A DNA stretch of 64,000 nucleotides. It comes from Harmothoe impar (taxonomy: Eukaryota > Annelida > Polychaeta > Phyllodocida > Polynoidae). Positions 18,000-30,127 of this stretch are shown here, piece by piece. The notes under the pieces are model-generated. The model made no database searches. It had not been told where the DNA came from and saw nothing but the letters and a program-made list of their open reading frames with translations. Each line of letters opens with the position of its first letter. The stretch's first letter is position 1. Position numbers and translations under genes: made by a program. The stretch covers positions 9,238,001 through 9,302,000 of the forward strand of contig OX381708.1 of assembly GCA_947462335.1 (NCBI GenBank), read 5' to 3'.

Positions 18000-20930
18000 T
18001 GGGTATTAGAATGAGGGTGCGTCACTAGAAGTCTCCTTTGAGCATCCCATTCTGATCAAAATACATGTATTTAAATGCATTGGAAGGTGACATAATTATC
18101 ATAAGGCATAATAAAGAATTTTCCTGGTATCCAGAATTTGCAAATAATTTTTAAACTAATGATATAGCCCCTTTAAGCAAAGTCCTCCCTCTGCCTTGCA
18201 CCAACCTTGCTGCGGGACTGACCTCCATAGCCATAGCACAGTAGGAGAGCAAAATATGACAGAGAACCATGCATATATAGCATATACAGCATATATGTAA
18301 TTGATGATTATGTCTACATCATGTGAGTTACTTATGTAAGATACATGCATATTACAGTCAAAACCATGTCTTATAGATTTGCATATAGTATGTGATGAGT
18401 CCTACATTACAATGTAACCAAATGCAGCAAACCTCAGTCTTCTCATGTTGGGTATATGTAAATCTGTGCAACCGGACCCAAATTTTGAGAGAAATTATTT
18501 GTCAAATAATTTCTCTCACCAGTGGTGGACTGCTACTCACACCTTGCTCACGCTCAGGTTCAGCCAAGACTCACTTGACAAAAGAGAAATTTTGAAAAAA
18601 AAAAAGTCAATAGATTTCACTGGCATAATTTTTTTCACAAATCGAGAAATTTATTTGTCAACTCATTTTTCTCTCCATTCCCTTAGATCAACCAATTAAA
18701 TATTTTTTGCCGTGGGTTCACTTAGAGCTTTTGTCAAAGACTTGGTAAAAAAAAAATAGAAGGAAAAGAGTCGCTCCCTCTAGTTTTCCGTGACTAAAAT
18801 CAATGTGGAGTCAATGAGTTCTAACATCAAGTTTCATTTTTACAGGCCCTCAAAATTCTGATATATTACATGGAAGTCATAGTTTTTGTAAAATATCACA
18901 AGTTTGGTAGTGTCTGATTTCACCAATATGTCAGATATATCTTTGGTTCTCAGGGAATTCCTTCTATAGGTATTGGGGACCATGCTTATTATTTTTTCTG
19001 TTCTGGGTAATTAAGTTTGACTTCACAATTGTTATTTGGAAATGAGGAAAACACTAGTTTTCTCACTGTCCCAGAACAGTGAAAATGATCAGACTCCAAA
19101 TTATCACCACATGACTGTTGTTTGACGTATCAACTTGAATTCCTTTTATAGGCATAGGCTTAGATGGCACACATCATTTCAAAGCAATTTTCACCTTTTA
19201 AAGCTATTACATAACTCTGAGTGATGTAATAAAAATCATGAAATTCTCTGAAATGGCTGAAATATCACTTTACAGCAACTTAGGACAGAATTTCTTTCTA
19301 ACCTCTGCATTCAACATTTAATATCAACTCATTTATAATATTCCTATAATATAAGAACACGATTATGTAACTTTTAGGCCCATTACATAATGATTCACAA
19401 ATCCTCATATTGTGGCTTTCTATGCTGGCTACAAATGGGCTTACAATTGGTATATTTGTATGGAATCTCAAGAATGAGTGTGTTGAGGAATGTATAGTTA
19501 TCATATCTACACTGCTATATCATATTATGCAATCTAAATACAGCCAATATTTGGGGTAGTATGCTTCAGACCTGAACTCTGGGCTAGGGTTTGGGTGCTT
19601 CATGATGCTCTGGCTCTCATGTCGTTAACTGTATCAACTACCTAGTCAATGTATCTGACAGAGAAAAGAAAATTATCTTTCAAATGGCCTCAAATATGTG
19701 TATGTTACATTTATGGAAATTGCCAAAAATTGTTCAAAATTTTCCAAAAAATCTTATTTTTTCCCATATATATAAAACGGCATAAGTCAGTTCCAGCGAA
19801 CTACCCCATTAAAATAGGCTTGATTGCTTGACAGGAACAGATAAACCAAAAGAGGCTATATAGAAGCATGTTCTATTTCAAAAGTTAACTCGATTTTTCT
19901 TCATAATTTCATTTCAATTGATATTTTCATTTCTTCCTATGTCATATAAGTTCTCCCTAAGAGACTATTACTCAGATTAGCATTGTATATAAAAGAAAAT
20001 GACATAGATAATACAAATACTGTCGTACTGTGGGCCTGGCAACAAGGGGCAGAAAATCCAACAAAATTCCGCCATCTTTTGTTGCTTTAAAAGGGCACAA
20101 ATATAATGTATCTATCAAATAATGGTGACCTCTTTTGTATTATTGCATGTTATACCTCAAAATATGGTAATATCCCTAAGGCTGTTTCTCTAATTGCTGT
20201 GGAGCAAGACTGAGTATATAAATACTGCTTCCTCCAGGTTGAGTGCTTCATAATGCTCTCGCTCGTATGCCATCAGTTGTATCAACTAGCTGGTTAGTGC
20301 ATCTAATAGAACAAAAAAAAGCCTTTCAAATGATCCCAGATATGTATACATATCCTTTCTAAAAATGGCCAAAAATACCTCAGATAGGCTTACCCCCTCG
20401 TGTAATACATCAAAATGACGCCCAGACTATCCTGCTTACAGTGGTTAACCTACCAAGACTGTATCTGTAATGGTTTTGGAGCGAAATCTATAATTAGACA
20501 GTGTGTCCTATATGGCTGCATGACTACTAACTGATCAACAGTCCCTTTTTCTGAGTTTTAGAGAATTTCACAGCATCAGGAGGGGTATCTAGAATTATGA
20601 TACACATATTCTGATGCATCTGGGAGATGCGCATGTATTGGACCTTTCAATAACATATTTTACATATGCAATAATCCTAATAGTGTGGATATGAGAGCCT
20701 TTCTTACAAGTGTTTTGGCGAGTTTTTACGCGAGAACATGGCCAGCGGCGGCCTACTGGGATACCTACTTTTAGCGACTACCGTCCTTAAAGGGTTAAAG
20801 CGTTTTTTTAAATCCAAAACCCATTATATTTTCTCAATGTCAACAGTCAGCTTATTTTTCTTACAGTATATTCATTAATACCTTCTTGCATTATTGTAAA
20901 GTAGCGGTACGAAGACTGAATAGAGCTTGA
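18000..20930. other. Gene-free stretch
   Basis: No exon with paired splice sites and no element with clear ends was found apart from the palindrome at 18487. Short similarity: 19825-19920 matches 60115-60220 (GACAGGAACAG.TAAACC), and 19640-19720 resembles 20290-20370. Confidence 0.5.
18487..18517. repeat. Perfect 31-bp palindrome
   Basis: GAGAGAAATTATTTG, one T, then its exact inverse. Related GAGAAAT and TTTGTCAA motifs recur to 18680, so it may be the centre of a small fold-back element. Confidence 0.7.
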
Positions 20931-20935
20931 TTTGA

Positions 20936-21140
20936 TGTACGAGTTCTATGTAATTACCACATATTTAAGCTTGGAGAAGGGTGGAAACTGAGGGATCGAA
21001 AATGGCTAGATTGAAAGGAAGGCAACTCATGTTGAATGAAACCCGGATTGTCATCTTGAATTTGGTTGACAAAAGGATCAAATATTATCAGGAAACGGTA
21101 CAGAATAAACACTAGTCACAGGTCAGCAATATGTATATAA
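20936..21140. repeat. Duplicated block, partner of 32599-32800
   Basis: Shares ATATTTAAGCTTGGAGAAGG, GTGGAAACTGAGGGATC and CACTAGTCACAGGTCAGCAA with 32605-32795. In the partner the sequence continues directly into the block found at 27213. Confidence 0.8.
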
Positions 21141-23084
21141 CACTGTACAACAAATTTTCAAAAAGTGAAAAAAAACCGTGAATAGACACAATTTTTCTCA
21201 TGTATATTGACCTGGGGAATTCCAAAAAAGCACTTAAAATATTGTGGTAGGTCTCAGTTTTCAAATTTTCATATGGTCTTATTTTCCATAACCATTTAGA
21301 GCTTATATAATCCTATATATATATACACTATTTGATCAAAAATATATTACTGATCTATTACAGAAATAAGTACTCTTGGTGAATAAATATGTCTAAAATA
21401 ATATTTTGAAACATAACTAGTGCTTAAAAAAGGTTGCTTTGTCGTCTTATTGTATTCCCCATCAGGACCACCTCTGACTATATTAGCTATGGTCGACAAA
21501 CTTTTCTCAAAACGTCAAAACAGATTCAAATGTTTCATGTCGACCAAAAGCTTCTGGTAGTGGGGGGTTAAAATTGAAAATGTTCCAAAATTGACAAAAA
21601 TAAATATTTTTACAAAAATCCAACTGCATAACATAAAAGGCTCATACTTAATGTACATGTCTGCCGATTTTTATGTTTGTATGTGTTAAAATATAAAAAT
21701 TGGAAAGGATTTTCATTTTTGTCAATTTTTTTCATTTTACCCCAATAAAAGAGATCACAAACTCATCATTTTCATAACTAAAGAATCACAATTTCACTTA
21801 AATTTTTTGTGGTATGTAAAGTAAAGTAGTGCTGCCCGACAATGTCGAAGGAAGCATAGTAAATCAATAATTTACCTACTCTGCAGATCATCTCAAACTC
21901 AAAAGTCTTATTTTTAAGTTTTCATAGCCATGAGCTCATGACGTGACAGCTGATTTACCATCAAAACTCGCCGATTTACCATCAAAATTCGCCGACTTAC
22001 CATCAAAACTCGCCGACTTACCATCAAAACTCGCCGATTTACCATGAATACTCGCCGATCTAACATTACAATAATTGACAAAGATAGTTTAATGACATAA
22101 ATCGCCAATAATTGTCCATGTCAACGGTCCCGTTTGAAAACAAACAATAAAGCCATTGCCGACGTCTATTGTTAACTGCATCCTGATTGGACGAGAGGGG
22201 CGATGACGTCATCAGACCCGTTTTCTCAACCAATCAGAAGCCTTCTTACAGCTGGCTTGGGTTTCTATGACGTAGCGATTTCATCAACAAATCTCGGCAA
22301 TTCAACATCAAAACTTGGCGTTTCAACATCAAAACTCTGCAATTTAACTTTGTTCTTTATTGTATTACCGAGTTTTGTTGTTAAATCGGCGAGTTTTGTT
22401 GTTAAATCGGCGAATTTGTTGTTAAATCGGCGAGTTTTGTAAGTTTGTTGTTGTCAAGGGATCAGGTCAAGGTCAGGTCAGCAAAGGTCAAGGTCAAGGT
22501 CATTAGGAGCTGCGGCAAATTGATACATTTTAGTAGCGGCGGCAAATTGATACATTTTAGTAGCGGCGGTACATTGATACATTTTTATCTAATTTGAGTA
22601 CAGTACGTTTTTTCTCATTTCTGACAGCAGAATCGTAATCGCCAGAAGAAGCTACCCTAATTTCATATATTGGAAGTCATGTATAATCGAATTCCAGGTG
22701 GTAGCTGTAGGTGAGCAGGTGGCTGTGGGAAAGTAGGTGGCTGGGGGCGAGCAGGAGGCTGTGGGCGTCAGTGCCCGGCAGCGCGTAACCGCTGTTTTAC
22801 GTCTCGGCCGAAAAAGCGAGTCGATCAGAGCGTCAGCAGCGACACCATCTTCGTTGCAGCTTCGCTTCGAGTTTGACGTGTCGGGTTGGCCGGGGGGGGG
22901 GGGGGGGGCGGCGTGAGCTGCAGATGATGTTGCCTCCAAAACCGATTTTGCCCCCAAAACCGATTTTGAGCCCCAAAACGATTTGACCCAAAAACGATTT
23001 TGAAGTTCTCCTACCCTTCCGAAAATCGGGCCGATCGGAGCGTAAACAGCGAAGATATTTGCGATTTTCGTTTTGTCGGATTAT

Positions 23085-23312
23085 ATTGGTACTCCGTTTA
23101 TCCCGTTCTCCCTTTCTCCGTTTATCCCGTTCTCCGTTTATCCCGTTCTCCGTTTATCCCGTTCTCCGTTTATCCCGTTCTCCCTTTCCCCGTTTATACC
23201 TTTCCCCGTTTATCGTTTATCCCGTTATCCGTTTGTCGTTTATCACGTTCTCCGTTCATCCCCTTCTCCCTTTATCCTGTTCTCCCTTTCTCCGTTTATC
23301 CCGTTCTCTTCC
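23085..23312 (+). repeat. 16-bp minisatellite CGTTTATCCCGTTCTC
   Basis: About a dozen units with CCGTTTATC/CCCTTTCTC variants. The lack of stops in the unit makes all three frames open. Confidence 0.9.
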
Positions 23313-23313
23313 T

Positions 23314-23925
23314 AAAATCTTCCTATATAAATTCAATTCCTATTGGGACTAGGCCTACTTTTAGCTTGAGGGGATAATAAAATCTTCCTACATAAATTCA
23401 ATTCCTATTGGGACTAGGCCTACATTTTAGCTTGAGGGGATAATAAAATCTTCCTATATAAATTCAATTCCTATTGGGACTAGGCCTACTTTTAGCTTGA
23501 GGGGATAATAAAATCTTCCTACATAAATTCAATTCCTATTGTGACTAGGCCTACTTTTAGCTTGAGGGGATAATAAAATCTTCCTACATAAATTCAATTC
23601 CTATTGGGACTAGGCCTACTTTTAGCTTGAGGGGATAATAAAATCTTCCTACATAAATTCAATTCCTATTGGGACTAGGCCTACATTTTAGCTTGAGGGG
23701 ATAATAAAATCTTCCTACATAAATTCAATTCCTATTGTGACTAGGCCTACTTTTAGCTTGAGGGGATAATAAAATCTTCCTACATAAATTCAATTCCTAT
23801 TGGGACTAGGCCTACTTTTAGCTTGAGGGGATAATAAAATCTTCCTACATAAATTCAATTCCTATTGGGACTAGGCCTACTTTTTTAGGCCTACTTTTAG
23901 CTTGAGGGGATAATAAAAGTCCGAA
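23314..23925 (+). repeat. 65-bp tandem repeat, about 9 copies
   Basis: Unit boundaries at AAAATCTTCC recur at 23314, 23379 and 23445 and so on, with only one or two differences per copy. The unit contains ACTAGGCCTA and AGCTTGAGGGGATAATA. A short duplicated TTTTTTAGGCCTAC lies in the last copy. Confidence 0.95.
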
Positions 23926-23999
23926 AAAAGTCGAAAAAAGAGGATCCACTCTCGACGAGATTATTTATGTCCCGCGACATTCGACTAAGAACACTACAT

Positions 24000-25288
24000 T
24001 TTAGCCCTCAAGCCCTTCCTTGTTTTGGATCAAAATTACAATTAGGAAAATTCCAAGATGGCTGCCAAGATGGCCACCAAAAACTCAAGATTGTCTGATT
24101 TCCTTGTGTGATACATGGATTTTAGGGTTATCTAGGGTGTAGAATCCATATTTTGGGTCAAAATCACAATTTGGAAAATTCCAAGATGGCTGCCAAGATG
24201 GCCGCCAAAAAGTCAAGGTTGTCTGATTTCCTTGTGTGATACATGGATTTCATGGTTATCTAGGGTGTAGAATCCATATTTTGGGTCAAAATTACAATTT
24301 GGAAAATTCCAAGATGGCTGCCAAGATGGCCGCCAAAAAAGTCAAGATTGTTTGATTTCCTTGTGTGATACATGGATTTCATGGTTATCTAGGGTGTAGA
24401 ATCCATATTTTGGGTCAAAATTACAATTTGGAAAATTCCAAGATGGCTGGCAAGATGGCCACCAAAAACTCATGATTGTCTGATTTCCTTGTGTGATACA
24501 TGGATTTTAGGGTTAACAAGGGTGTAGAATCCATATTTTGGGTCAAAATTACAATTTGGAAAATTCCAAGATGGCCGCCAAAAAGTCAAGATTGTCTGAT
24601 TTCCTTGTGCGATACATGGATTTTAGGGTTATCTAGGGTGTAGAATCCATGTTTTGGGTCAAAATTACAATTTGGAAAATTCGAAGATGGCCGCCAAAAA
24701 GTCAAGATTGTTTGATTTCCTTGTGTGATACATGGATTTCATGGTTATCTGAGGTGTAGAATCCATATTTTGGATCAAAAATACAATTTGGAAAATTCCA
24801 AGATGGCTGCCAAGCTGGCCACCAAAAACTCATGATTGTCTGATTTCCTTGTGTGATACATGGATTTTAGGGTTATCTAGGGTGTAGAATCCATATTTTG
24901 GGTCAAAATTACTATTTGGAAAATTCCAAGATGGCTGCCAACATGGCTGCCAAAAAGTCAAGATTGTCTGATTTCCTTGTGCGATACATGGATTTTAGGG
25001 TTATCTAGGGTGTAGAATCCATATTTTGGGTCAAAATTACAATTTGGAAAATTCCAAGATGGCCGCCAAAAACTTAAGATTCTCTGATTTCCTTGTGCGA
25101 TACATGGATTTCATGGTTATCTAGCGTGTAGAATCCATATTTTGGATCAAAATTACAATTAGGAAAATTCCAAGAAGGCTGCCAAGATGGCCACCAAAAA
25201 GTCAAGATTGTCTGATTTCCTTGTGTGATATATGGATTTTAGGGTTATCTAGGGTGTAGAATCCATATTTTGGGTCAAAATTACAATA
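24000..25288 (+). repeat. About 128-bp tandem repeat, roughly 10 copies
   Basis: Units share TTTTAGGGTTATCTAGGGTG, TAGAATCCATATTTTGGGTC and CCAAGATGGCTGCCAAGATG. Some copies lack one AAGATGGC half and are shorter by about 13 bp. The repeated AAGATGGC(C/T)GCC resembles the binding motif of the zinc-finger factor YY1; this is a sequence resemblance only. Confidence 0.95.
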
Positions 25289-26329
25289 GCTCTCTAACAA
25301 CATAGCCCACTCCTTTAGTTAACATTAGTGTTACTCTATAGTAGCTATAGTTTTAAACCACTATATATTTTTTTTTGAAAAAGAGAATAAAATATAAAAG
25401 AAAAAAATGAATAAAATAAAAAAAAGAATCATGACTGTCGACCATAGCTCCCCTGTGTTTCCCAACTCAGATTTATGTCTCATCGTCCCTTTTTCCTTTG
25501 AAAATCTCTACGTCCTTGTTCCAGCAATGTACCTGGCTAATGTTTCATGTAAAATTAGGTTTTATGGTCAAATATCCTCATACAAAACTACCTTTTAGTT
25601 GAAAAAGTGGTTCTGAAAGGAATTTGCAAGGCCTGTTTTGAGATTTGCAATATTGATGACATTTCCAATATACTAGAGCCATTATCCAATATTTTGACTG
25701 TGGGAATGGCTGCCATGGTAACCAGAAACTGGCCTTAGTACCATTTTTGTCTAAAAAAAAACCCATTATAGAAATAGAATTTTAATACTAAAGACACCAA
25801 TGATCTATCATTGTATTCTGCATAGAGGGTTTTCTTAGCAATTTTCTGTCTATTTATTACTGTTTTTGGGGATTCTGGTGCCAGTGGGGGCTAGAAACAG
25901 TAATTATAGCTTCCCTGAAAGTACTTCTTGTCAGAACGGGTCACAATCCTGATCTTAGTAGCTTAAAAAAATGTCATATCGCTTTAGGATAAATTGTTTT
26001 ATGGTATTTTTTCAATCAATATCAGTAAAATACCACTAATAACAGTGTAGAATCCAGTTTTTTGATGGTCTCTTACCACTAAATGTGCTTCAGAGTCATG
26101 TTATCTCTGCCAGGCAAACAAAATTGACAATTTTTTATGAATGCTATCCTTACTTTATATTTGTCCGATCATATATTCAGTAGTAGGCCGACAAATAATC
26201 ATGGTTGGAATATCTTGAAACTGAGACTTATGGGGCATTTTTCACCATCATTTTTGGAGTCAGTGACCTCAAATTGGCCTAGTCAGGTAGGTCTGCCCTC
26301 GTTTTTTTTTGTCATTGCACAGTGTTTCA

Positions 26330-26616
26330 TATCAATTAGAGCTTTAGCTCTCATAGGTAACAGACAAACACGGGCAGCTGATGGGCCTATCTTAAGAAGT
26401 TATATATCTCACACTGAAAGAATTAACAGATCTCCTCCAGTAAGTGCAGTTCATGAGTGGAATATAATTCCTGCAAATATAAGGTCGTTTGAGAACAAAA
26501 GCGGGTTTAAAAGAGAACTAAAGAAGATTATTGGGAAATCTTTCACAAAGAAATGGTTGCATATTCAGCAGTTTACTAGAGATGCGCCTGATAATATTTA
26601 TATCAATTTAGAGTGA
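26330..26616 (+). pseudogene. LINE ORF2 C-terminal tail
   Basis: The frame contains NRQTRAADGPILRSYISHTE followed by RINRSPPVSAVHEWNIIPAN and IRSFENKSGFKRELKK, ending at a stop at 26616. The pattern (TR..D....R..TER...S....AV..WN.IP..IR....S.FK..LK) is typical of the last 60-80 residues of non-LTR retrotransposon ORF2 proteins. AT-rich 3' sequence follows to about 27190. No reverse transcriptase core lies upstream, so this is a 5'-truncated copy, opposite in strand to the remnant at 28443-29440. Confidence 0.65.
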
Positions 26617-27212
26617 TTTTATGTGAATTTATACTGTTGAAATTTATGCTTTTCCATGAAAACTTGTATTAAAACAGTTGGAGTGGTGCAAGAACGCTTG
26701 TTTTAACACAGTGTTGTTGTATAGCTTTTAGTTACAGAAAGAATATGCTTATAAAATATATAATGTAGGTGTTAATTGGAATATGGTTTGAAGCATTAGG
26801 GTAGAAAAAAGGTTTAAAAGGACGTATTTGAAGTTTGTGCAAAATTCTTGAAAGTATTTATAAATTTACAATTTTAAATTCTAAAGGAATGGTCAGAATG
26901 TATCATATGTGTAAATTAATATAGTTATTTCAATGTGCAATTAATTGGTTTTTCCATATAGTTATTCATCGACTCATCCCCCTCCCCCTCCCCAAGTAAT
27001 ATCATCTAAGAATTGTTTAATTCTTTATATATGTATAACAAAGCAAAAAGAAGATATGGTTATTGGGTAATGAATGTTACTCTTAAGGAATGAATTCTTA
27101 TCTTCTTAATGTCCAACTGAGGAGACTGTTCATATCTGCATTAATTTGTAGAAAGTTCTGTTCAGTATAATAAACGATTAAATTGAAATTGATATGTGTA
27201 CAATAAAGATCT

Positions 27213-27560
27213 TGCTAGAAAGTCACCAAGATGGATAAACGCTGGAGCAGGCTCAACAGAAACAGATAGGACATCTTCTCAGGTGGGGACTTCAACTTCC
27301 CTCAACCAGCAGCCAATCAAATGGCTTGGTTGAAGTCAGCTGATTGACAACCTAGGAATGTTGCACCAAGCAACCAGACTATTTCATTTAATACATAATT
27401 ATACAGTAATGACTGGTGCTAAATTAAGGTTGGATATAATATTAAGGTAAATTGTCAACGAAGATGGAGAACATTTATGCAGTAAACCCTGGGCAAGACA
27501 TGGACACGGGCAAGACATGGACGCTTGGTGCCGTGATCTGCTGCATGATCAATATCAGCA
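27213..27560. repeat. Duplicated block, partner of 32810-33150
   Basis: CACCAAGATGGATA, GCAGCCAATCAAATGGCTTG and following sequence are shared at roughly 80% by eye. With 20936-21140 (matching 32599-32800) it forms a duplication whose left copy is split by about 6 kb. Confidence 0.8.
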
Positions 27561-28442
27561 TGTAAGTATTGGGTAATTTTCTTGATATTTTTAATAACAT
27601 GTTTTAATTTTTTACTGGTTTTCAATTTCAGTTTCACTGTTCAAACACAATACAACCAGTTACGGTCAGGAGCTGGTACCCTAGTATAATACATACATTT
27701 TTTACAGGACACAAGGACCCCACGGCAGCAATACTGGCCCTGTGGGGATATTTGGTAACGTCTGAGTATTTCTTATGTTGCTGGGACCTGTGTATACTTT
27801 ATAGTCAGTATCCCTGTCCAGGACTAGTACTCTGGACTAGTACTCCTATCGGTGATGTCTAGGGAGAGCTGGGGGCTGTTCATCATTGAACCCATTCAAT
27901 GAACAATTTTCCAAGGCGCCTTTTAATGTTGACTGAACACATCTTTGTTTACCAACCACCTGAGATGGGGAGAGAGCATTCCAGTGCTGGGGCTTCTGAG
28001 ATACATAGTTAACCTGTGTCTGCGGAGCTTTATCAATGGGGCGCCTGTTGCTTGTGTACCTGTTGATTGATTGATTGATTGACTTGTTTAACGTCCAGAC
28101 GTACATCAAGTACCTCACGGGACATATCTCAAGTTGGCAAGCAGTTAGCCACAAATAGTGGTAGTCTGCCTCGCGGTAGTAGGACAGATATTTATATGCT
28201 GCTTGCCCAATACAGCAGTGACCGTCTATGGATGATCGAATCTATGAAATGAATGACCGCATCTATGAGTTGAGGGAGAAAACCACTACCGGGGCACGTC
28301 CCCTACTCTTTTCGAAGGATAGCAAGTGTTCTTTTATTTACCTAGTGTTGCCTAGCATTTAACCGGGCGATCCTGGGGATCAGCTACCTTAAAACAGAAT
28401 CTTAAAGCTATGTTACAATATACTTGCAATTTTTGAAACATT

Positions 28443-29440
28443 TCACCGGTAGTCCAGTGAGGAAAATACAGCCATAATCAAAGAACGGGAGGACCATGGT
28501 TTTAACACTCTTAGCGCAGTAACTTGATCCATATTGATTCTTATCTGTTTGTACAACCAGATTTTAAATCCTATGTTTTTTTCTATCATAACTTCATAAT
28601 GGTCCATGAATGTGAATTGTTCATCAATTGTAATACCAAGGTTTTTATACACTGCACACAATTTCAATGAAATTCTGTGAATTTTGAGATTCAACAGGAA
28701 AGGTTCATCCTTCTTTGAGACCAGCATAGTAATAGATCTAACAGGATTCATGATGAGTGAGTTACAATCACACCATGCTGATAATATATCCAGATCACTC
28801 TGAAGGGTGATGCTCAAAACCTTAGTATCCCAATGATTGTATATCATAAGCGTGTCATCGGCATATAACTTAATGTTGGACTCAATATTCAGGTGAGGGA
28901 GTGAGTTGACGTAGACGATAAATAGGAGAGGGCCAAGGATGGATCCTTGGGGTACTCCATGTGAGAAAAGCTGTTATTGGAGACTGTCCTTTGGGCTCTA
29001 TCGTCTAAATAGCTTTTAAACCAGGCTCATGAGTCCGGGAGATATGTTCAATTTGAATAATTTATCAATGAGTAAGGAGTGGTCTCAAGAGTCAAAAGCC
29101 TTGGAAAAATCAAGATTTACTAAGCCAGAGCTCATCCCAGTAGATATTGGCTTGTCACCTGATAAACAGTATCCAAAATGCCATTGTTTTTCCTGAACCC
29201 ATTTTGGCTGGCTGACAACAATCCATTATGTAAGGAAACAATTGTGAGTGAACTAACCTCTCTAAAATCTTACCCAGCACTGCCAGGACAGAGATAGGCC
29301 TCAGTTGCTCAGGTGAGGTAGGGTTAGACACCTTTGGTATGGGAACCACTGTAGCTCTTTTCCCCACCGAGGGGAAAATACCAGTTGCTACACTCAAGTT
29401 CATAAGAGCTGTAAACAGTCTTATTAAAAGCTTTTAAGCA
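28443..29440 (-). pseudogene. LINE reverse transcriptase remnant (minus strand)
   Basis: Fragments follow the order of a non-LTR reverse transcriptase. At 29403-29230 there is NLSVATGIFPSVGK, VVPIPK and LRPISVLAVLGKILERLV. Near 29115-29050 there is LVNLDFSKAFDS, a stop, then DHSLLIDKLFKL. Near 28970-28900 there is HGVPQGSILGPLLFIVYVNS. At about 28865 is the catalytic YADD, then a thumb-like segment to 28443. A TGA interrupts after FSKAFDS, and frame changes are needed between blocks, so it is dead. This enzyme would copy LINE RNA into DNA at the target site. Upstream endonuclease and ORF1 regions are absent nearby. Confidence 0.85.
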
Positions 29441-29612
29441 TCCTAGCTGAGATATCACCTAAGCCAGAGGACTTGTACAAATTTATATATGTATATATTC
29501 ACACAGAATTACCTTTCAACATCGCTTTGTAATAGCTCATACTTGTCTGAGGCTGATTGATTTAGAACAATTTAAAATACATTGGCATCAAGTTTATTCA
29601 TTGTGCCTTTCC

Positions 29613-29705
29613 TCATTGTATGAGAAATGTAAGTATTGGTTTATGACAAGGACTCTCTGTGATTAACGCGAAGGACGGCACTATGTCTAATTCCGGGGCC
29701 CAATC
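29613..29705 (-). CDS. Copy of gene 2 exon 8, read-through to a stop
   Basis: Acceptor GACTGTTTCAG, then DWAPELDIVPSFALITESPC and HKPILTFLIQ to TGA at 29615-29613. The donor seen in gene 2 at the equivalent position is not conserved, so this may be a terminal exon or decay. Confidence 0.45.
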   Translation of the reverse strand, partial: DWAPELDIVPSFALITESPCHKPILTFLIQ

Positions 29706-29908
29706 CTGAAACAGTCAAACATGAAGAGTGTCAGAGGGTTGTGAAACATGGCCATGCAACATGATCTTTAAATATATAAAATACATGGGATATTAGGACA
29801 GTAAGGTTTTATGGCAATGAAATAATTCACTCCATTCACTGTGGAATTTTTAGGTACAAGCACCACCCATTATGATAACTGTTATCAGTTCCTCTCGCCA
29901 GTAAAGTA

Positions 29909-30127
29909 CCGTAAGACCCCGCCTATAAGACCATTTCTATTTGGTGTTTTTATTTTGAAAAAGCCGATTTCTTTTCTGCAATTGGGGGTTCGGCTTATAG
30001 GTGGGGTTTTAATACATTAGAATAAAGAGAAAACAATTTTTAAACCTATTTTGTATAGGACAACTTTTTTTCTCAAGTTGGGGGTTCGGCTTATAAGTGG
30101 GGTCGTTTTATAGGTGGGGTTTTAAGG
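29909..30127. mobile_element. TA-flanked MITE, CCGTAAAAC family
   Basis: Ends CCGTAAGACCCCGCCTATAA and TATAGGTGGGGTTTTAAGG with TA on both sides. Lies in the intron of the inverted gene 2 copy. Confidence 0.75.

Larger units (their letters stand above)
21485..25449 (+). mobile_element. Composite unit X, copy 1 (about 4.0 kb)
   Basis: The unit starts with AGCTATGGTCGACA (21485-21498) and ends with its exact inverse, TGTCGACCATAGCT (25436-25449). In order it contains: a unique left block of about 470 bp; five direct 21-bp units (21955-22060); an inverted set of the same units (22360-22440); the GGTGG module (22690-22860); a 16-bp minisatellite (23085-23312); a 65-bp tandem array; and a 128-bp tandem array. 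No transposase frame is visible, so if mobile it is non-autonomous. Similarity to copy 2 continues about 90 bp beyond the right inverted terminus, so the right boundary is uncertain. Confidence 0.55.

Noticed and set aside
23314..23925. CRISPR-like regular array
   Set aside because: The 65-bp units abut with no unique spacers, no cas genes are nearby and the context is eukaryotic. It is an ordinary tandem repeat.
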